Shown here piece by piece: positions 63,601 to 64,000 of a stretch of DNA of 64,000 bases; position 1 is the first letter of the stretch, and each line of letters opens with the position of its first letter. The position numbers were made by a program, and so were the translations under genes. The notes below the pieces were generated by a model that saw nothing but the letters and a program-made list of their open reading frames with translations, did not search any database and was not told where the DNA came from. Origin of the DNA: Flavobacterium sp. Sd200. GTDB taxonomy: Bacteria; Bacteroidota; Bacteroidia; Flavobacteriales; Flavobacteriaceae. The stretch lies in assembly GCF_009826935.1 (NCBI RefSeq), contig NZ_WUMN01000005.1:124001-188000 (forward strand), written 5' to 3'.

Positions 63601-64000
63601 GGAAAAAGAATACGGTAAGGACAAAATGAAAAAGTTCCTTAAGTATGAAATGGATGATTATCTTAATGGCAGAAGCAGTGAGAGTGAAGCCGAACAGCCG
63701 CTAATGAAAACCGAAAGCCAGCAGTATATACACTATAATAAAGCCAGTGTGGTTATGTATTACCTGAAAGAAATGATAGGTGAAAAGAATGTAAACCTTG
63801 CTCTTAAAAACCTTATAGACAAATATGCCTATAAAGAGCCTCCTTATCCTACTTCTATAGCTGCGGTTAATGAGTTTAAAAAAGTTACACCACCGGACAT
63901 GCAGTATTTAATAGAAGATATGTTCGAGAACATTACCCTATTCTCAAACAGGATGCTGAGCGCCAAATATAAAAAGGTAGGTAACGAGTATGAGGTTACG
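60674..64000 (+). CDS. ABC permease fused to an M1-family metallopeptidase, partial
   Basis: The frame is open from the ATG at 60674 to the end of the window (1109 codons, C-terminus missing). The N-terminal about 590 residues hold two sets of ABC-2-type TM helices (LWIFLFIITLITFLNIAF, IIVFYAVSNSFI, FLNLVIFEAKAIIKNPTFII, IVLSLFLHYLFNNRYIG). A last TM helix (ALALIVSVIAFITC) leads to a periplasmic M1 peptidase. VVAHEMAHQYWAHQ carries His941, Glu942 and His945 of the zinc site, and Glu965 in MMSEGFAQY is the likely third ligand. An aminopeptidase N-like N-domain precedes it (FNYNIDIYPEDRSLTAKIEA). The spacing from the second His to Glu965 is 19 residues, one more than classical M1. This fusion is known in Bacteroidota. 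Peptide processing coupled to transport is inferred. Confidence 0.9.
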   Translation, partial: MWKFIRYELRYWLKTPMLWIFLFIITLITFLNIAFDNGNFGGAMGSIKKNAPYILQEFYAQFSIIALLMTTAFMNATASRDFQHGMYQFVFSSPIKKRDYYFGKFIGAAIISLIPLLGVSLGFLIAPILAPIWPDSFEMAAPDRFGNVIWMAHLQSLIVFGIPNIIITGVLMYGLAIIFRNNIVSFIGAMVIIVFYAVSNSFIRDVQKEWIANLLDPFGLNPFEIITKYMTVAEKNTQAIGLHGYLLTNRIIWVAVGIALLIGIYFVFSFNTKKEKVSKKKKSDEAVSSKIVITDKVYEPTRANRFAIGTFLNLVIFEAKAIIKNPTFIIIISIGMIILITNLTSSTGGYGVAQYPVTYEVIGTIQGSLSIFMIAFITFYTGVLVWKERDAKLNEIQDATPVKTGVIVASKIAAMIIASAAVLCIAILIGIIAQTAYGYHRYELLLYIKFLLLLRLSGFAFLIVLSLFLHYLFNNRYIGYFAFVAFVIVDPILWSTLEISSSMVSFGSRPKIIYSDMNGFGPYIPSTLWFTAYWILFCTILCFIITALYVRGKEPQFKYRLISAKRRLRNNALALIVSVIAFITCAGFVYYNTQVLNKYDSADDVEKMQVDYEKKYKKYENIAQPRYTAFNYNIDIYPEDRSLTAKIEAWVKNKTDQPMSEIHFTLPQLTDSLKINVPGAKLKTNDKRLHYRIYRLSSPLAPNDSIKINIDQWSITKGFENAVSFTQLTQNGTFFNNMDLLPIIGYNSNFEIGDKNRRKRLKLPKRDRMPKLDENNLVARGNTYLGSDSDWVTVNTTISTSADQTAIAPGSLVKKWTKDDRNYFNYKLDQKALNFYSFISARYEVARQKWNGIDLEVYYDKNHAYNVPNMLKSMEKSLEYYTANFGPYYQKQCRIIEFPRYRTFAQAFPGTMPFSEGIGFIIDLRDVTKDDIDQVYYVVAHEMAHQYWAHQVCGANMQGSEMMSEGFAQYSALMVMEKEYGKDKMKKFLKYEMDDYLNGRSSESEAEQPLMKTESQQYIHYNKASVVMYYLKEMIGEKNVNLALKNLIDKYAYKEPPYPTSIAAVNEFKKVTPPDMQYLIEDMFENITLFSNRMLSAKYKKVGNEYEVT

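Overview
The window looks like part of a Bacteroidota chromosome, most likely a Flavobacterium-like member of the Flavobacteriaceae. It is AT-rich. It encodes secreted proteins with type IX secretion sorting signals, TonB-dependent receptors with carboxypeptidase-like leader domains, a DUF4249 lipoprotein, a hybrid two-component regulator and plug-less outer-membrane barrels. Several promoters match the Bacteroidota pattern TTG-N19/20-TAnnTTTG. There are no rRNA genes. One intact tRNA is seen, with a CAT anticodon (tRNA-Met).

Layout, left to right. 1-7.3 kb: the start of a secreted protein, an NmrA-like oxidoreductase, and a TonB receptor/DUF4249 pair divergent from a LytS/LytTR two-component pair. 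7.5-17.8 kb: a 2046-residue secreted beta-helix protein made of four tandem copies of one domain, transcribed behind a hybrid sensor/regulator. 18.2-25.6 kb: an OmpR-type response regulator, its kinase, a TonB-type receptor, an LtaS-like phosphotransferase and a PAP2 phosphatase, each transcription start region carrying a similar pair of 11-bp-spaced TTC boxes. This looks like a self-contained envelope-remodelling regulon. 25.7-33 kb: a tRNA 3'-end remnant, a lone HEPN gene, a broken gene, then the ligase-associated DNA repair set (PdeM, DEXH helicase, ATP-dependent ligase, exonuclease) interrupted by a small YqaE-type membrane gene.

33.1-44.6 kb: a complete type II-C CRISPR-Cas locus with cas9, cas1 and cas2 on the minus strand, a 70-repeat/69-spacer array, and a tracrRNA divergent from cas9. 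Its outer edges are two 41-bp direct repeats (40/41 identical) made of a tRNA-Met terminator plus the last bases of the tRNA, and the right copy belongs to the intact tRNA-Met. The whole locus therefore looks like an island inserted at the 3' end of that tRNA. The array repeat is predicted to be read on the + strand and contains a near-consensus promoter. The degenerate repeats lie at the upstream end, so spacer acquisition probably occurs at the cas2-proximal end. Several spacers are near-duplicates of one another.

44.7-51 kb: housekeeping genes (START-like protein, class IV aminotransferase) and an outer-membrane barrel with a large TPR partner. 51.2-56.9 kb: FtsE followed by a glycan-assembly cluster. 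56.9-64 kb: two VOC proteins, a DUF1801 protein, dnaN, and an ABC ATPase paired with a permease fused to an M1-type metallopeptidase that runs off the right edge.
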